13,841 bases of DNA from TMED108 sp036166415. Lineage in GTDB: Bacteria; Fidelibacterota; Marinisomatia; Marinisomatales; TCS55. Where the stretch lies: the NCBI GenBank assembly GCA_036166415.1, contig JAYZHP010000141.1, positions 1 to 13,841 of the forward strand, given 5' to 3'. A model generated the notes under the pieces. That model saw only the letters and a list, made by a program, of their open reading frames with translations, searched no databases and was not told where the DNA came from. Shown here in pieces: positions 6,219 through 12,879 of the stretch. Position 1 is the stretch's first letter; each line of letters starts with the position of its first letter. The position numbers and the translations under genes are program-made.

Positions 6219-8336
6219 ATGAAAAAAATATTATTTTTAATTTCCCTTTTTACTTTGTCTGTTGCTCAGCAACGACCGCCATCTTCTTCCAGAAGGCCGC
6301 CTGTTAGACCGCCATCTTCTGCTATGAGACCTTCAACAAGCAAAAATGCTAATGCCCTCAGAGATTTAGACTATGAAGTGGTAAAACTCAGCTATATCCA
6401 AACAGATCGCGCATTAGCTATTTTGAAGACGATGGGCTATACAGTTGTGGAATACAAAGGGGGTAAAGGTGAGATTTCAGGTGAAAATAATTTTACTCCA
6501 GTTTTTTCCAATAATGTTGATAATCTGAATAGTCCAGGCGTATTACCGATTATTATTAAGATACCAGATACACAAACCATTTCTCTTGTTTCAAAAAGCG
6601 CCTCTAAGTCAGCCAGTAAAAAATCTGCTTTAGGTGTGGATCTTGGAGGGGTTACATTAAACAATACTACTAGCGGTGAGCCTATGCAGCGCCTTTTAGT
6701 TGGATATAAATCAAGCGATATGCGACCTCTTGCCCAGCTATTGGATTTATTGGCAAATAAAATTGATGTTCCTGCCAGTCAGGTTGCTATTGAAGCCCTT
6801 GTTATTGAATTAAATAGAGATGATCTTAGTGAACTTGGGGTTGATTTTACAGGTGCGGGCTCTGGCTTTACTGCTGATTTTCCCCCTCCTCAAGGGGGTT
6901 CTATTTCACCCTTCACTGTTGTGCTAGATAGAACGTTATTAGGAAGTGGTGCAAATTTTAGAGCAAATATCGATGCATTAGTCAGTAAAAAATTAGCTAC
7001 AATTAAGTCTAAACCTTCTGCTTTGGTTCTTGATGGTAGACAAACACGAATTCAAGTAGGCCAGCAAATACCTATTGTTAGGACGACTACATTTGACAAT
7101 ACTTCAACTAGATCGGTGGACTATGTTCCCGTTGGGATTGTCTTGAATGTACGACCTCGCATTAGTGAAGATGGCAGTAGTGTTACGATTCAGGTTGAAA
7201 CGATTATTAGTGAAACGGAAGAACGTATTGGTGCGACTGGTGGAGGAGATGTTGAATCAGCTCCGATAATCAATAATAGAAAGGTTCAATCTTTCGTGCG
7301 CGTAGCAAACAATACACCATTTATTATTGGTGGATTGATTAATGAAAAATCATCAGATAATGAAGGTGGGGTCCCGCTACTTGGAACATTACCTTTTATT
7401 AAGAATTTTTTCAGTGTCAGTGGAAACAAAAAGGTAAGACGAGAAGTCATAGTGGTGATTACTCCACATATTATTAAAGAATCAGCAGATCAATTCAGTA
7501 GGGTGATTCCTCAAGACTCACCATTATTCGATCAAGATAATAATAAATCTTTTCCAAATTCCTATCGCGTTAGACAAGGGGATATTTTCGATCTAAGCTT
7601 TATTGATGAAAGTCCTGTGTACCAGGATATTGTAAAAGAGATATATAGGCGCGCAGATAAAGATAAAACGCTAGCGCAAAAAGAGCCTTACCAATCAATC
7701 CTAGAAGGGAAAATACCAGGAGAGTCCGTTCTGGTAAAAAAGATGTTATTAGATATTATTTCAAAGATGAACTATGTGGATTATGTCAACCCTGGTAGTA
7801 TAATCTATTTTGCTTCATCGGATAAGGATCCTGCTGGTTTCGAAGTTGAAATGTTAGCTAAAGCTATCAATGACATTCCATCAAATCGAGCGATGAAATT
7901 AACATACTCTGTTACTGGTAAAGCTACCATCAATAAGCCGTTTGTTCAGCCAACTGCGACCGTGAATTATATTTCACTTAAAGATTCCTATAAAAATGAA
8001 TTAATAAAATTTAATAAAATAGGATCAACACCAGCTGAAGATGAATTCACCATATTACTATCTCCTCGAATTCCAAAGTATGAAAAAAGACTATATGAAG
8101 TACTTATTCTTAAAAAATTATTAAAAATGAATCCAGATCTTGATTTGACATTAAAATATTTTAAACCTGGTATTGAAATATTATTCCCATCACGAGATGT
8201 GCTTGAGACAACAAATTTTGTAGTGGATAGAGATGCTGCTAGACTTTTTTATGAAGTTAATCTATATTATGCTGCATTTGGGCAAGAATTTAACCGAGGT
8301 ACTGCTGAAATTGGCAGGCTGATTAAAACTCGATAG
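6219..8336 (+). CDS. Type II/IV pilus-type secretin with long C-terminal extension
   Basis: 705 aa. The signal peptide is residues 1-16 (ending SVAQ), followed by a Pro/Arg/Ser-rich linker to about 42. Residues 52-80 (YEVVKLSYIQTDRALAILK) look like an N1-type ring domain, with further N-domain sequence to about 185. The secretin core runs about 186-420: IDVPASQVAIEALVIELNR, KPSALVLDGRQTRIQVGQQ, VPVGIVLNVRPRI, and the closing PLLGTLPFIKNFF then VITPHII. This forms a multimeric outer-membrane gate for type II secretion or type IV pili. Residues 421-705 are an unusual extension, much larger than a pilotin-binding S-domain, with YRVRQGDIF (LysM-like wording) at 449-457 and alternating beta/alpha segments. 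No gspE, gspF, pilQ-partner or pseudopilin gene is in the window. It lies 5 bp after the lipoprotein gene, without an obvious Shine-Dalgarno, so it is probably co-translated. Confidence 0.88.
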   Translation: MKKILFLISLFTLSVAQQRPPSSSRRPPVRPPSSAMRPSTSKNANALRDLDYEVVKLSYIQTDRALAILKTMGYTVVEYKGGKGEISGENNFTPVFSNNVDNLNSPGVLPIIIKIPDTQTISLVSKSASKSASKKSALGVDLGGVTLNNTTSGEPMQRLLVGYKSSDMRPLAQLLDLLANKIDVPASQVAIEALVIELNRDDLSELGVDFTGAGSGFTADFPPPQGGSISPFTVVLDRTLLGSGANFRANIDALVSKKLATIKSKPSALVLDGRQTRIQVGQQIPIVRTTTFDNTSTRSVDYVPVGIVLNVRPRISEDGSSVTIQVETIISETEERIGATGGGDVESAPIINNRKVQSFVRVANNTPFIIGGLINEKSSDNEGGVPLLGTLPFIKNFFSVSGNKKVRREVIVVITPHIIKESADQFSRVIPQDSPLFDQDNNKSFPNSYRVRQGDIFDLSFIDESPVYQDIVKEIYRRADKDKTLAQKEPYQSILEGKIPGESVLVKKMLLDIISKMNYVDYVNPGSIIYFASSDKDPAGFEVEMLAKAINDIPSNRAMKLTYSVTGKATINKPFVQPTATVNYISLKDSYKNELIKFNKIGSTPAEDEFTILLSPRIPKYEKRLYEVLILKKLLKMNPDLDLTLKYFKPGIEILFPSRDVLETTNFVVDRDAARLFYEVNLYYAAFGQEFNRGTAEIGRLIKTR

Positions 8337-8342
8337 AATTTA

Positions 8343-8358
8343 TGTGATTTTTATCACA
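8343..8358. promoter_or_regulatory. CRP-like palindrome upstream of EF-hand gene
   Basis: TGTGA-TTTTTA-TCACA matches the E. coli CRP core consensus TGTGA-N6-TCACA exactly. Its centre lies about 24.5 bp upstream of the first base of the TATAAT at 8375-8380, which is roughly -37 to -39 from the expected transcription start, near the geometry of class II CRP activation. It could also fold as a short hairpin after the secretin stop, but no T-run follows. Regulator binding is inferred from the motif only. Confidence 0.5.
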
Positions 8359-8374
8359 GTCGTTTATCAAGATA

Positions 8375-8380
8375 TATAAT
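8375..8380 (+). promoter_or_regulatory. Candidate -10 box (TATAAT) for the EF-hand gene
   Basis: A perfect TATAAT lies 72 bases before the ATG, in the 116-bp gap after the secretin. No good TTGACA occurs at 17 bp; that position is taken by the right half of the CRP-like palindrome, as expected of an activator-dependent promoter. Short TA-rich hexamers arise easily in this AT-rich sequence, so confidence is moderate. Confidence 0.45.
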
Positions 8381-8440
8381 ATATTGTTTCTTGATTTATG
8401 GCAAAAATGAACTTTGAAATATTAACTATTACTTGTCTGT

Positions 8441-8447
8441 AAGGAGG
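8441..8447 (+). promoter_or_regulatory. Consensus Shine-Dalgarno AAGGAGG
   Basis: AAGGAGG sits 5 bases before the ATG at 8453 and fixes that start; the ATG at 8448 in another frame meets a stop after one further codon. It is by far the strongest ribosome-binding site in the window, pointing to high expression. Confidence 0.85.
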
Positions 8448-8452
8448 ATGAA

Positions 8453-9568
8453 ATGAAGTTAATTAAAACAATGCTAGTTGGAATGTTTGTGTTCTCAATG
8501 ATATTGGCACAGCAACCTCAAACTGGCGGACAAACACCACCTCCAGGTGGAAATCCAGGTGGCCCACCTCCAAGTGGCACACCAGGTGGCCCTCCTCCAG
8601 GTGAAAATCCAGGTGGCCCACCTCCAAGTGGCACACCAGGCGGACCCCCTCAGAGTGGCGCACCAGGTGGCGATTATCAAGGTGACTATGATGGCAATGA
8701 TCAAGGTCCTACGTTTGAGGATGTAGATACCGATGGCGATGGCCTTATTTCACGCGAAGAGGCACGAGCTGTATATGGCAAAGACGATGAAGGAAATGAT
8801 GATCCAAATTTTGATGATAGATATAATGAAGTTGATGCTAATGGTGATGGCATGGTTGACCCTAATGAGCATATGATGGCAGAATCTCGCGATGACGAAG
8901 GTGACCATGATGGCGATGATTATGGCAATGACCATGATGGCGATGATTATGGCAATGACCATGATGGCAATGACCATGATGGCGGTGACCACGGACCAAT
9001 GGATGGCCCAATGGGACCAAACTTTGATGAAGCAAACTGCATGGCGCTAGAGCATAATTCTCCAGTATTTTGGGTTGATCACAACCAAAATGGTGAAAAA
9101 GATACAGTAACCATGGATGATGTTGCTGGAACCGATTATGAAGGCGAGCCTTGGAAAAGTCCTGATTATGAAGGACCTTATGGAACTTACCATGAGTATG
9201 AAGATGGCTCCCCAGTTGATTGTGGCGGTAACCATCAAGGTGGCGACCATCAAGGTGGCCCAGGTGGCCCAGGTGGCCCCGATGCACCTAGTCAAGCAGT
9301 AGTAGACGCATGGATGTCAGGTGCACAGCAAGATGGTGGATTTAATTTTGACGCAGCGTTTGACGCAGCTGAAGCTCAAGCAAAAGCTGAAGCTCAAGCG
9401 GAAGGCGAATATTTTGGTGATGACGCTTGGAACGAATGTGCTGATGCAGGTAGAGCTGCTATGCAGGAAGCTAGAGATGACAATAAAAGTCCTCAAGAAG
9501 TTTTCCAATACGTTGGTCAAGCTGTAAATGCTTGCGGCGAAGCTCAAGCAGCAGCCAATCAAGACTAA
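8453..9568 (+). CDS. Secreted acidic EF-hand protein with Gly/Pro and Asp/His repeats
   Basis: 371 aa. The signal peptide is residues 1-20 (cleavage near MILAQQ). Residues 34-69 are four 9-residue units of the form xPGGPPPSG. Two canonical EF-hand loops follow: 92-103 (Asp92, Asp94, Asp96, Gly97, Glu103) and 128-139 (Asp128, Asn130, Asp132, Gly133, Glu139). Residues 151-180 are DHDGDDYGN repeats, dense in Asp and His. DHNQNGEKD at 209-217 could be a third, dockerin-like calcium loop. Residues 258-280 return to Gly-rich sequence (GGNHQGGDHQ, GGPGGPGG). Residues 285-371 form an Ala-rich helical domain with two of the four cysteines (196, 257, 329, 361). It is very acidic and probably binds Ca2+, perhaps also transition metals through the Asp/His tract. 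It has its own promoter, Shine-Dalgarno and terminator. It may be a surface or matrix protein, or cargo of the adjacent secretin; neither is shown. Confidence 0.8.
   Translation: MKLIKTMLVGMFVFSMILAQQPQTGGQTPPPGGNPGGPPPSGTPGGPPPGENPGGPPPSGTPGGPPQSGAPGGDYQGDYDGNDQGPTFEDVDTDGDGLISREEARAVYGKDDEGNDDPNFDDRYNEVDANGDGMVDPNEHMMAESRDDEGDHDGDDYGNDHDGDDYGNDHDGNDHDGGDHGPMDGPMGPNFDEANCMALEHNSPVFWVDHNQNGEKDTVTMDDVAGTDYEGEPWKSPDYEGPYGTYHEYEDGSPVDCGGNHQGGDHQGGPGGPGGPDAPSQAVVDAWMSGAQQDGGFNFDAAFDAAEAQAKAEAQAEGEYFGDDAWNECADAGRAAMQEARDDNKSPQEVFQYVGQAVNACGEAQAAANQD
8552..8659 (+). repeat. 27-bp tandem repeats (four units) coding xPGGPPPSG
   Basis: Four in-frame 27-bp units encode NPGGPPPSG, TPGGPPPGE, NPGGPPPSG and TPGGPPQSG. 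Units 1 and 3 are identical at the DNA level, so the array also reads as a 54-bp repeat duplicated once. Such arrays change length by slippage or recombination without breaking the frame. Confidence 0.85.
8903..8992 (+). repeat. Asp/His-coding tandem repeats
   Basis: Two identical 27-bp in-frame units encode DHDGDDYGN, followed by shorter DHDGN, DHDGG and DH units. The GAC-CAT-GAT-GGC core is repeated four times. The encoded tract is a probable metal-binding, polyanionic linker. Confidence 0.8.
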
Positions 9569-9590
9569 TTACCTTTTAGGTAAATAAATA

Positions 9591-9626
9591 AAAAGCCTCG
9601 ATTTATATCGGGGCTTTTTTGTTTTT
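9591..9626 (+). terminator. Rho-independent terminator after the EF-hand gene
   Basis: AAGCCTCGA (9593-9601) pairs with TCGGGGCTT (9608-9616) over a TTTATA loop with one G-T pair, and flanking A-T pairs extend the stem. A run of T, interrupted by one G, follows. It lies 23 bp past the stop codon, isolating this gene from the SDR gene. Confidence 0.9.
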
Positions 9627-9663
9627 ATACTTAGTTTAATAAATATTATTGGGAAAATTATCT

Positions 9664-10515
9664 ATGTTTGATAAAGGTCTGCTTAAAGGAAAGAATATTA
9701 TTGTGACCGGTGGTGGTACGGGTCTAGGCAAGTCAATGGCAACCAGATTTGCAGAGCTCGGCGCTAATTTAGTAATTACTAGTCGCCGCGAGGATGTGAT
9801 CAATGATGCAGCAAAAGAGTTACGTAAGTTAAAAGGAAAGGTGATTGCAATTCCCTGCGATGTAAGAGATCCGGATCAAGTTGAATCAATGGTAGAGCAG
9901 ACCGTCAAAGGTTTAGGCTCTATCGATATTTTATTAAATAACGCAGCCGGTAATTTTATTAGTCCTACAGAAAAATTAAGCCCCAATGCATTCAAGACCG
10001 TGATTGATATTGTGCTGAATGGTACGTTTCATTGCACACAAGCGGCTGGCAAGGTCATGCGGAAAAACAAAAGTGGAATTATTTTAAATATTGTAACAAC
10101 CTATGCGTGGACCGGTTCAGGTTATGTTGTACCCTCTGCCTGCGCAAAGGCAGGTGTCTTAGCAATGACCAGATCCCTTGCTGTGGAATGGGCCAAGTAT
10201 GGCATTCGAACCGTAGCCATCGCACCAGGTCCTTTTCCTACAAAGGGGGCATGGTCTCGATTAGCACCGCCAGGACTTGGTATTGAGAAAAAAATGAAAG
10301 CACGTGTACCGCTAAAGCGGGTGGGGGAACATATTGAACTTGCAAATCTTGCTTCGTATTTGGTCAGCGATCAGGCTTCCTATATTAATGGAGAAGTGGT
10401 GACAATTGATGGGGGAGAATGGTTGCAAGGCGCAGGGGAAATGAATGAATTGGAAAAGATTCCAAAGGCAGCGTGGAAGCTTCTTGAAATGAAACGCAAA
10501 AAGAAGAAAAAATAA
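9664..10515 (+). CDS. 2,4-dienoyl-CoA reductase-type short-chain dehydrogenase
   Basis: 283 aa, NADPH-dependent Rossmann enzyme expected to reduce 2,4-dienoyl-CoA esters during beta-oxidation of polyunsaturated fatty acids in the cytoplasm. TGGGTGLG (15-22) is the cofactor loop, followed by SRR at 40-42, which suits NADP. NNAAGNFISPTEKLSPNAF is strongly like mitochondrial DECR1. The usual YxxxK is absent; instead Tyr147, Ser158 and Lys162 keep the spacing of the DECR1 active site (Tyr, Ser +11, Lys +15), and VVPSACAKAGV and PGPFPTKGAWSRL also match. ATG at 9664 is chosen over a TTG at 9649 because GGGA sits 9 bases upstream and the protein then begins like its family. The C-terminus ends in an odd run of basic residues (KRKKKKK). 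It has its own unit between the terminator and crtZ, 50 bp before it. Confidence 0.85.
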   Translation: MFDKGLLKGKNIIVTGGGTGLGKSMATRFAELGANLVITSRREDVINDAAKELRKLKGKVIAIPCDVRDPDQVESMVEQTVKGLGSIDILLNNAAGNFISPTEKLSPNAFKTVIDIVLNGTFHCTQAAGKVMRKNKSGIILNIVTTYAWTGSGYVVPSACAKAGVLAMTRSLAVEWAKYGIRTVAIAPGPFPTKGAWSRLAPPGLGIEKKMKARVPLKRVGEHIELANLASYLVSDQASYINGEVVTIDGGEWLQGAGEMNELEKIPKAAWKLLEMKRKKKKK

Positions 10516-10565
10516 TTAAATTATTCGTCACAAAAATAACTTATTATGTAAATTTGATTTAAGAT

Positions 10566-11021
10566 ATGTTTCAATTATTTATTGTTATAACAGCATTTAT
10601 TGGCATGGAATTTGTTGCATGGGCAACCCATAAATTTCTGATGCACGGGCCATTATGGTTTTTGCATGAAGACCATCACGTCCTCACAGGAAAACCCTAC
10701 CAAAAAAATGATTCATTTGCATTAATTTTTGCAATCCCTAGCATATTGGGTTTTATGTTCGGTCATTTTTACCAAAATGATATTTTATTCTTTTCCGGAT
10801 TAGGAATATTGCTTTATGGTATTGCATATGCAATAGTCCATGATATTTTTATTCATCGTAGAATAAAATATTTTAAGAAACCGCAAAATGCATATTTAAA
10901 AGCTATCCTATATGAACATAGAATGCATCATGCAAATGTAAATAAGGAGGATGGTGTCTCTTTTGGAATGTTGTTTGTTGGCCTCAAGACATTGAGGATG
11001 ATCAGCGCGAAGAATGGATAA
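10566..11021 (+). CDS. crtZ: Beta-carotene 3-hydroxylase (CrtZ type)
   Basis: 151 aa, the usual length for bacterial CrtZ. It is a membrane di-iron enzyme of the fatty-acid hydroxylase superfamily that hydroxylates the beta-ionone rings of beta-carotene to give beta-cryptoxanthin and zeaxanthin. All His motifs are visible: HKFLMH (22-27), HEDHH (34-38), HDIFIH (92-97) and HRMHH (118-122), along with the family phrase HGPLWFLHEDHH. Hydrophobic helices lie near 3-20, 52-66 and 72-91. There is no clear Shine-Dalgarno; AAG precedes the ATG closely. Its stop overlaps the lycopene cyclase start by 8 bp, so the two steps are co-translated. Fusion, truncation or missing ligands were not seen. Confidence 0.92.
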   Translation: MFQLFIVITAFIGMEFVAWATHKFLMHGPLWFLHEDHHVLTGKPYQKNDSFALIFAIPSILGFMFGHFYQNDILFFSGLGILLYGIAYAIVHDIFIHRRIKYFKKPQNAYLKAILYEHRMHHANVNKEDGVSFGMLFVGLKTLRMISAKNG

Positions 11022-11712
11022 TTATCTTTATTTAATTCTTAATCTTTCCTCTATCGCATTACCCTTCGCTTTCTCTTTTGAACATCGCGTTCAGTATTTT
11101 AGACAGTTCATTGCACTATTACCTGGAATATTATGCGCTGCTACATTATTTATTATTCATGATATCTTTTTTACGCGCTGGGGGATATGGGGATTTAATA
11201 GTAATTATTTAATAGGAAAAGATTTGCTGGGACTTCCTATCGAAGAGTGGCTCTTTTTTATCTGTATACCGTATTGCTCTTTATTTATTCATTATTGTAA
11301 GGAATTTTTTTCACCCCAGCTAAAACTATCACCAGTGGCTACCAAATTTGTAGTTTATGCCCTCCTATTTTTTTTACTTACAACTAGCATATTAAATTCT
11401 GCGAATTACTATACCATCTCAGCATTCATATTGGCAGCAATATTAATTGGATTGGCATACTATCGAGCACCTGAGTTATTAAGCTCATTTTTAGTTTCTT
11501 ATGTGTTTATTTTGCTCCCCTTCTTTATCATCAATGGTATTTTGACAGGATCCTTTATTGTTGGTGAAGTGGTTTGGTATAACGATAATCACAATTTGGG
11601 GATTAGAATGGGAACGATTCCCTTTGAAGATATGTTTTACGGCTTTTCTCTATTGTTTATACCATTATATATAGACAGGGAAATTAAATTAAGAAATAAT
11701 AATTTGGCTTAG
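11014..11712 (+). CDS. Lycopene beta-cyclase, fused CrtYc/CrtYd (CarR-like) membrane type
   Basis: 232 aa, with about six or seven transmembrane helices in two homologous halves. Half one carries HDIFFTRWGIWGFN (49-62) and LPIEEWLFF (74-82); half two carries VVWYNDNHNLGIRMG (186-200) and IPFEDMFYGF (202-211). The paired P-x-E-E/D motifs are the acidic sites of the heterodimeric CrtYc/CrtYd family, which actinobacteria often encode as two genes and which archaea and FCB bacteria encode as one fused chain. The enzyme cyclises lycopene to beta-carotene in the membrane, feeding CrtZ. It overlaps crtZ in ATGGATAA. The other pathway genes (crtE, crtB, crtI) are not in the window. It ends with a 4-bp convergent overlap with the 11709 gene. 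Confidence 0.88.
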   Translation: MDNYLYLILNLSSIALPFAFSFEHRVQYFRQFIALLPGILCAATLFIIHDIFFTRWGIWGFNSNYLIGKDLLGLPIEEWLFFICIPYCSLFIHYCKEFFSPQLKLSPVATKFVVYALLFFLLTTSILNSANYYTISAFILAAILIGLAYYRAPELLSSFLVSYVFILLPFFIINGILTGSFIVGEVVWYNDNHNLGIRMGTIPFEDMFYGFSLLFIPLYIDREIKLRNNNLA

Positions 11713-11975
11713 GCCAATAATTCAACGATCCACTTTGTCACGCTTTCCCCAATAGACATATATAGTATTGTAGCATAAACCAGCGCGACCCCAAGTAAAA
11801 AAAATGGAGTAATTCTAACTTCGTGTGAATATTCAGCTTGATGATGGATTTTATTATGCCAATAACGAAAACTGATGATCGTTAAATAAGACAGTCCAAT
11901 ACCAAACAGAAAAAAACCGACAATAATAAATTGGTCGGTAGCTGTTAAATGATACAGCCATTTTGCAAATCTCAA
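11709..11975 (-). CDS. Small two-helix membrane protein, TTG start
   Basis: 88 aa, family not recognised. Residues 15-37 and 55-74 are hydrophobic helices, joined by a His/Lys-rich loop (RYWHNKIHHQAEYSHE). The start is probably TTG at 11975, overlapping the kinase stop in TTGA; the next Met is at codon 73, too late for a sensible product. Translation is likely coupled to the ROK kinase. Its 3' end overlaps the convergent lycopene cyclase by 4 bases. The function is unknown; the linkage to a sugar kinase is the only clue. Confidence 0.6.
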   Translation of the reverse strand: MRFAKWLYHLTATDQFIIVGFFLFGIGLSYLTIISFRYWHNKIHHQAEYSHEVRITPFFLLGVALVYATILYMSIGESVTKWIVELLA

Positions 11976-12856
11976 ATGTGATCCGCCAGCATTGCTGCAC
12001 CAAACACTCCACCCGAATCACCTAATTTATTTTTCAAGATAGGCGTTGATACAATTTCACTAAATGTTTCGCTATATGCTGATTCTTTGCCATCGGTATA
12101 TAAAAAATCTATTTTAGAAAGGCCACCACCCAGTACAATCGCATCCGGATCTAATATATCAATTACGTTTGCCATTGCCCGTCCAAAATTCAAAATAAAA
12201 TTACTTTTCCATTCGGGGTGCGATTCATATAGTTTATTATCGATTACATCGGTTACCCTTGAAAATGTACCCGAAAGCTCTTGCCATTCTTGTTCAAGGG
12301 CTGTACCTGAAATATAGGATTCCGTGCAACCCTTATTCCCACAGTAGCAATCACGTCCATCTGGGTATAGGGTATGATGTCCCCATTCACCAGCAATACG
12401 ATTTGCTCCCCGATGAATATTTTTATGGATAGAAATTCCACCACCACAGCCGGTGCCAAGAATGACCCCAAATACAACATTATATTTTTTTGCAGCTCCA
12501 ATGGTTGCTTCTGCCAAGGCAAAACAATTGGCATCGTTTTCCATCAAGACAGGAATCTTTAATTCCGCTTCCATATCTTTTTGGATAGGTTGACCAATCA
12601 GGCATACTGTATTACTATTTTTTAGTAGACCAGTCTTCGGTTCGATTGCACCTGGAGTACAGATACCAATTGGACCATCTACATCAGCAGTACTCATCAT
12701 ATCTTTAGCAAGATCAATTATTCTTTTTAGAATTGCACCATAGCCATCATCGCGCATAGTTGGTACCCGTTTCCGCTCAACCACTTGGAATTGGTCATCA
12801 ATTAATATAGCTTCAATTTTTGTTCCCCCAAGATCAATTCCTAAACGATAAGCCAT
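11972..12856 (-). CDS. ROK-family sugar kinase (glucokinase/fructokinase/NagK type)
   Basis: 294 aa, cytoplasmic. It phosphorylates a hexose with ATP. DLGGTK (8-13) is the ATP-phosphate loop, ENDAN (106-110) holds the likely catalytic base Asp108, GTGCGGG (134-140) is the second phosphate motif, and GEWGHH (156-161) plus CYCGNKGC (170-177) supply the His and Cys residues of the ROK zinc site, followed by TESYISG. This HxC-C-C pattern fits Mak/NagK/glucokinase ROK enzymes rather than ROK repressors; no N-terminal helix-turn-helix is present. Lying 23 bp after a GH3 exo-glucanase, it is most simply a glucokinase, but fructose or N-acetylglucosamine cannot be excluded. AGGAG sits 7 bases before the ATG. 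Confidence 0.88.
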   Translation of the reverse strand: MAYRLGIDLGGTKIEAILIDDQFQVVERKRVPTMRDDGYGAILKRIIDLAKDMMSTADVDGPIGICTPGAIEPKTGLLKNSNTVCLIGQPIQKDMEAELKIPVLMENDANCFALAEATIGAAKKYNVVFGVILGTGCGGGISIHKNIHRGANRIAGEWGHHTLYPDGRDCYCGNKGCTESYISGTALEQEWQELSGTFSRVTDVIDNKLYESHPEWKSNFILNFGRAMANVIDILDPDAIVLGGGLSKIDFLYTDGKESAYSETFSEIVSTPILKNKLGDSGGVFGAAMLADHI

Positions 12857-12879
12857 TTTATGCTCCTAGAATGAATCGA

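Noticed and set aside
8337..8360. Intrinsic terminator after the secretin gene
   Set aside because: The palindrome there has only a 6-bp A/T-rich stem and no following T-run; it fits a CRP-type site better.
8552..8992. CRISPR-like array
   Set aside because: Repeats are contiguous, in frame with a coding sequence and lack unique spacers.
8453..9568. Several long open frames on the opposite strand and other frames of the EF-hand gene
   Set aside because: They mirror the repeats of the real gene (Trp/Ala/Thr and His/Ile runs), lack ribosome sites and show no family resemblance.
9649..9663. TTG at 9649 as start of the SDR
   Set aside because: It adds five residues with no Shine-Dalgarno; ATG at 9664 has GGGA at suitable spacing and fits the family start.
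9664..10515. FabG-type 3-oxoacyl-ACP reductase
   Set aside because: The YxxxK motif is missing and the sequence tracks DECR1 in several long motifs.
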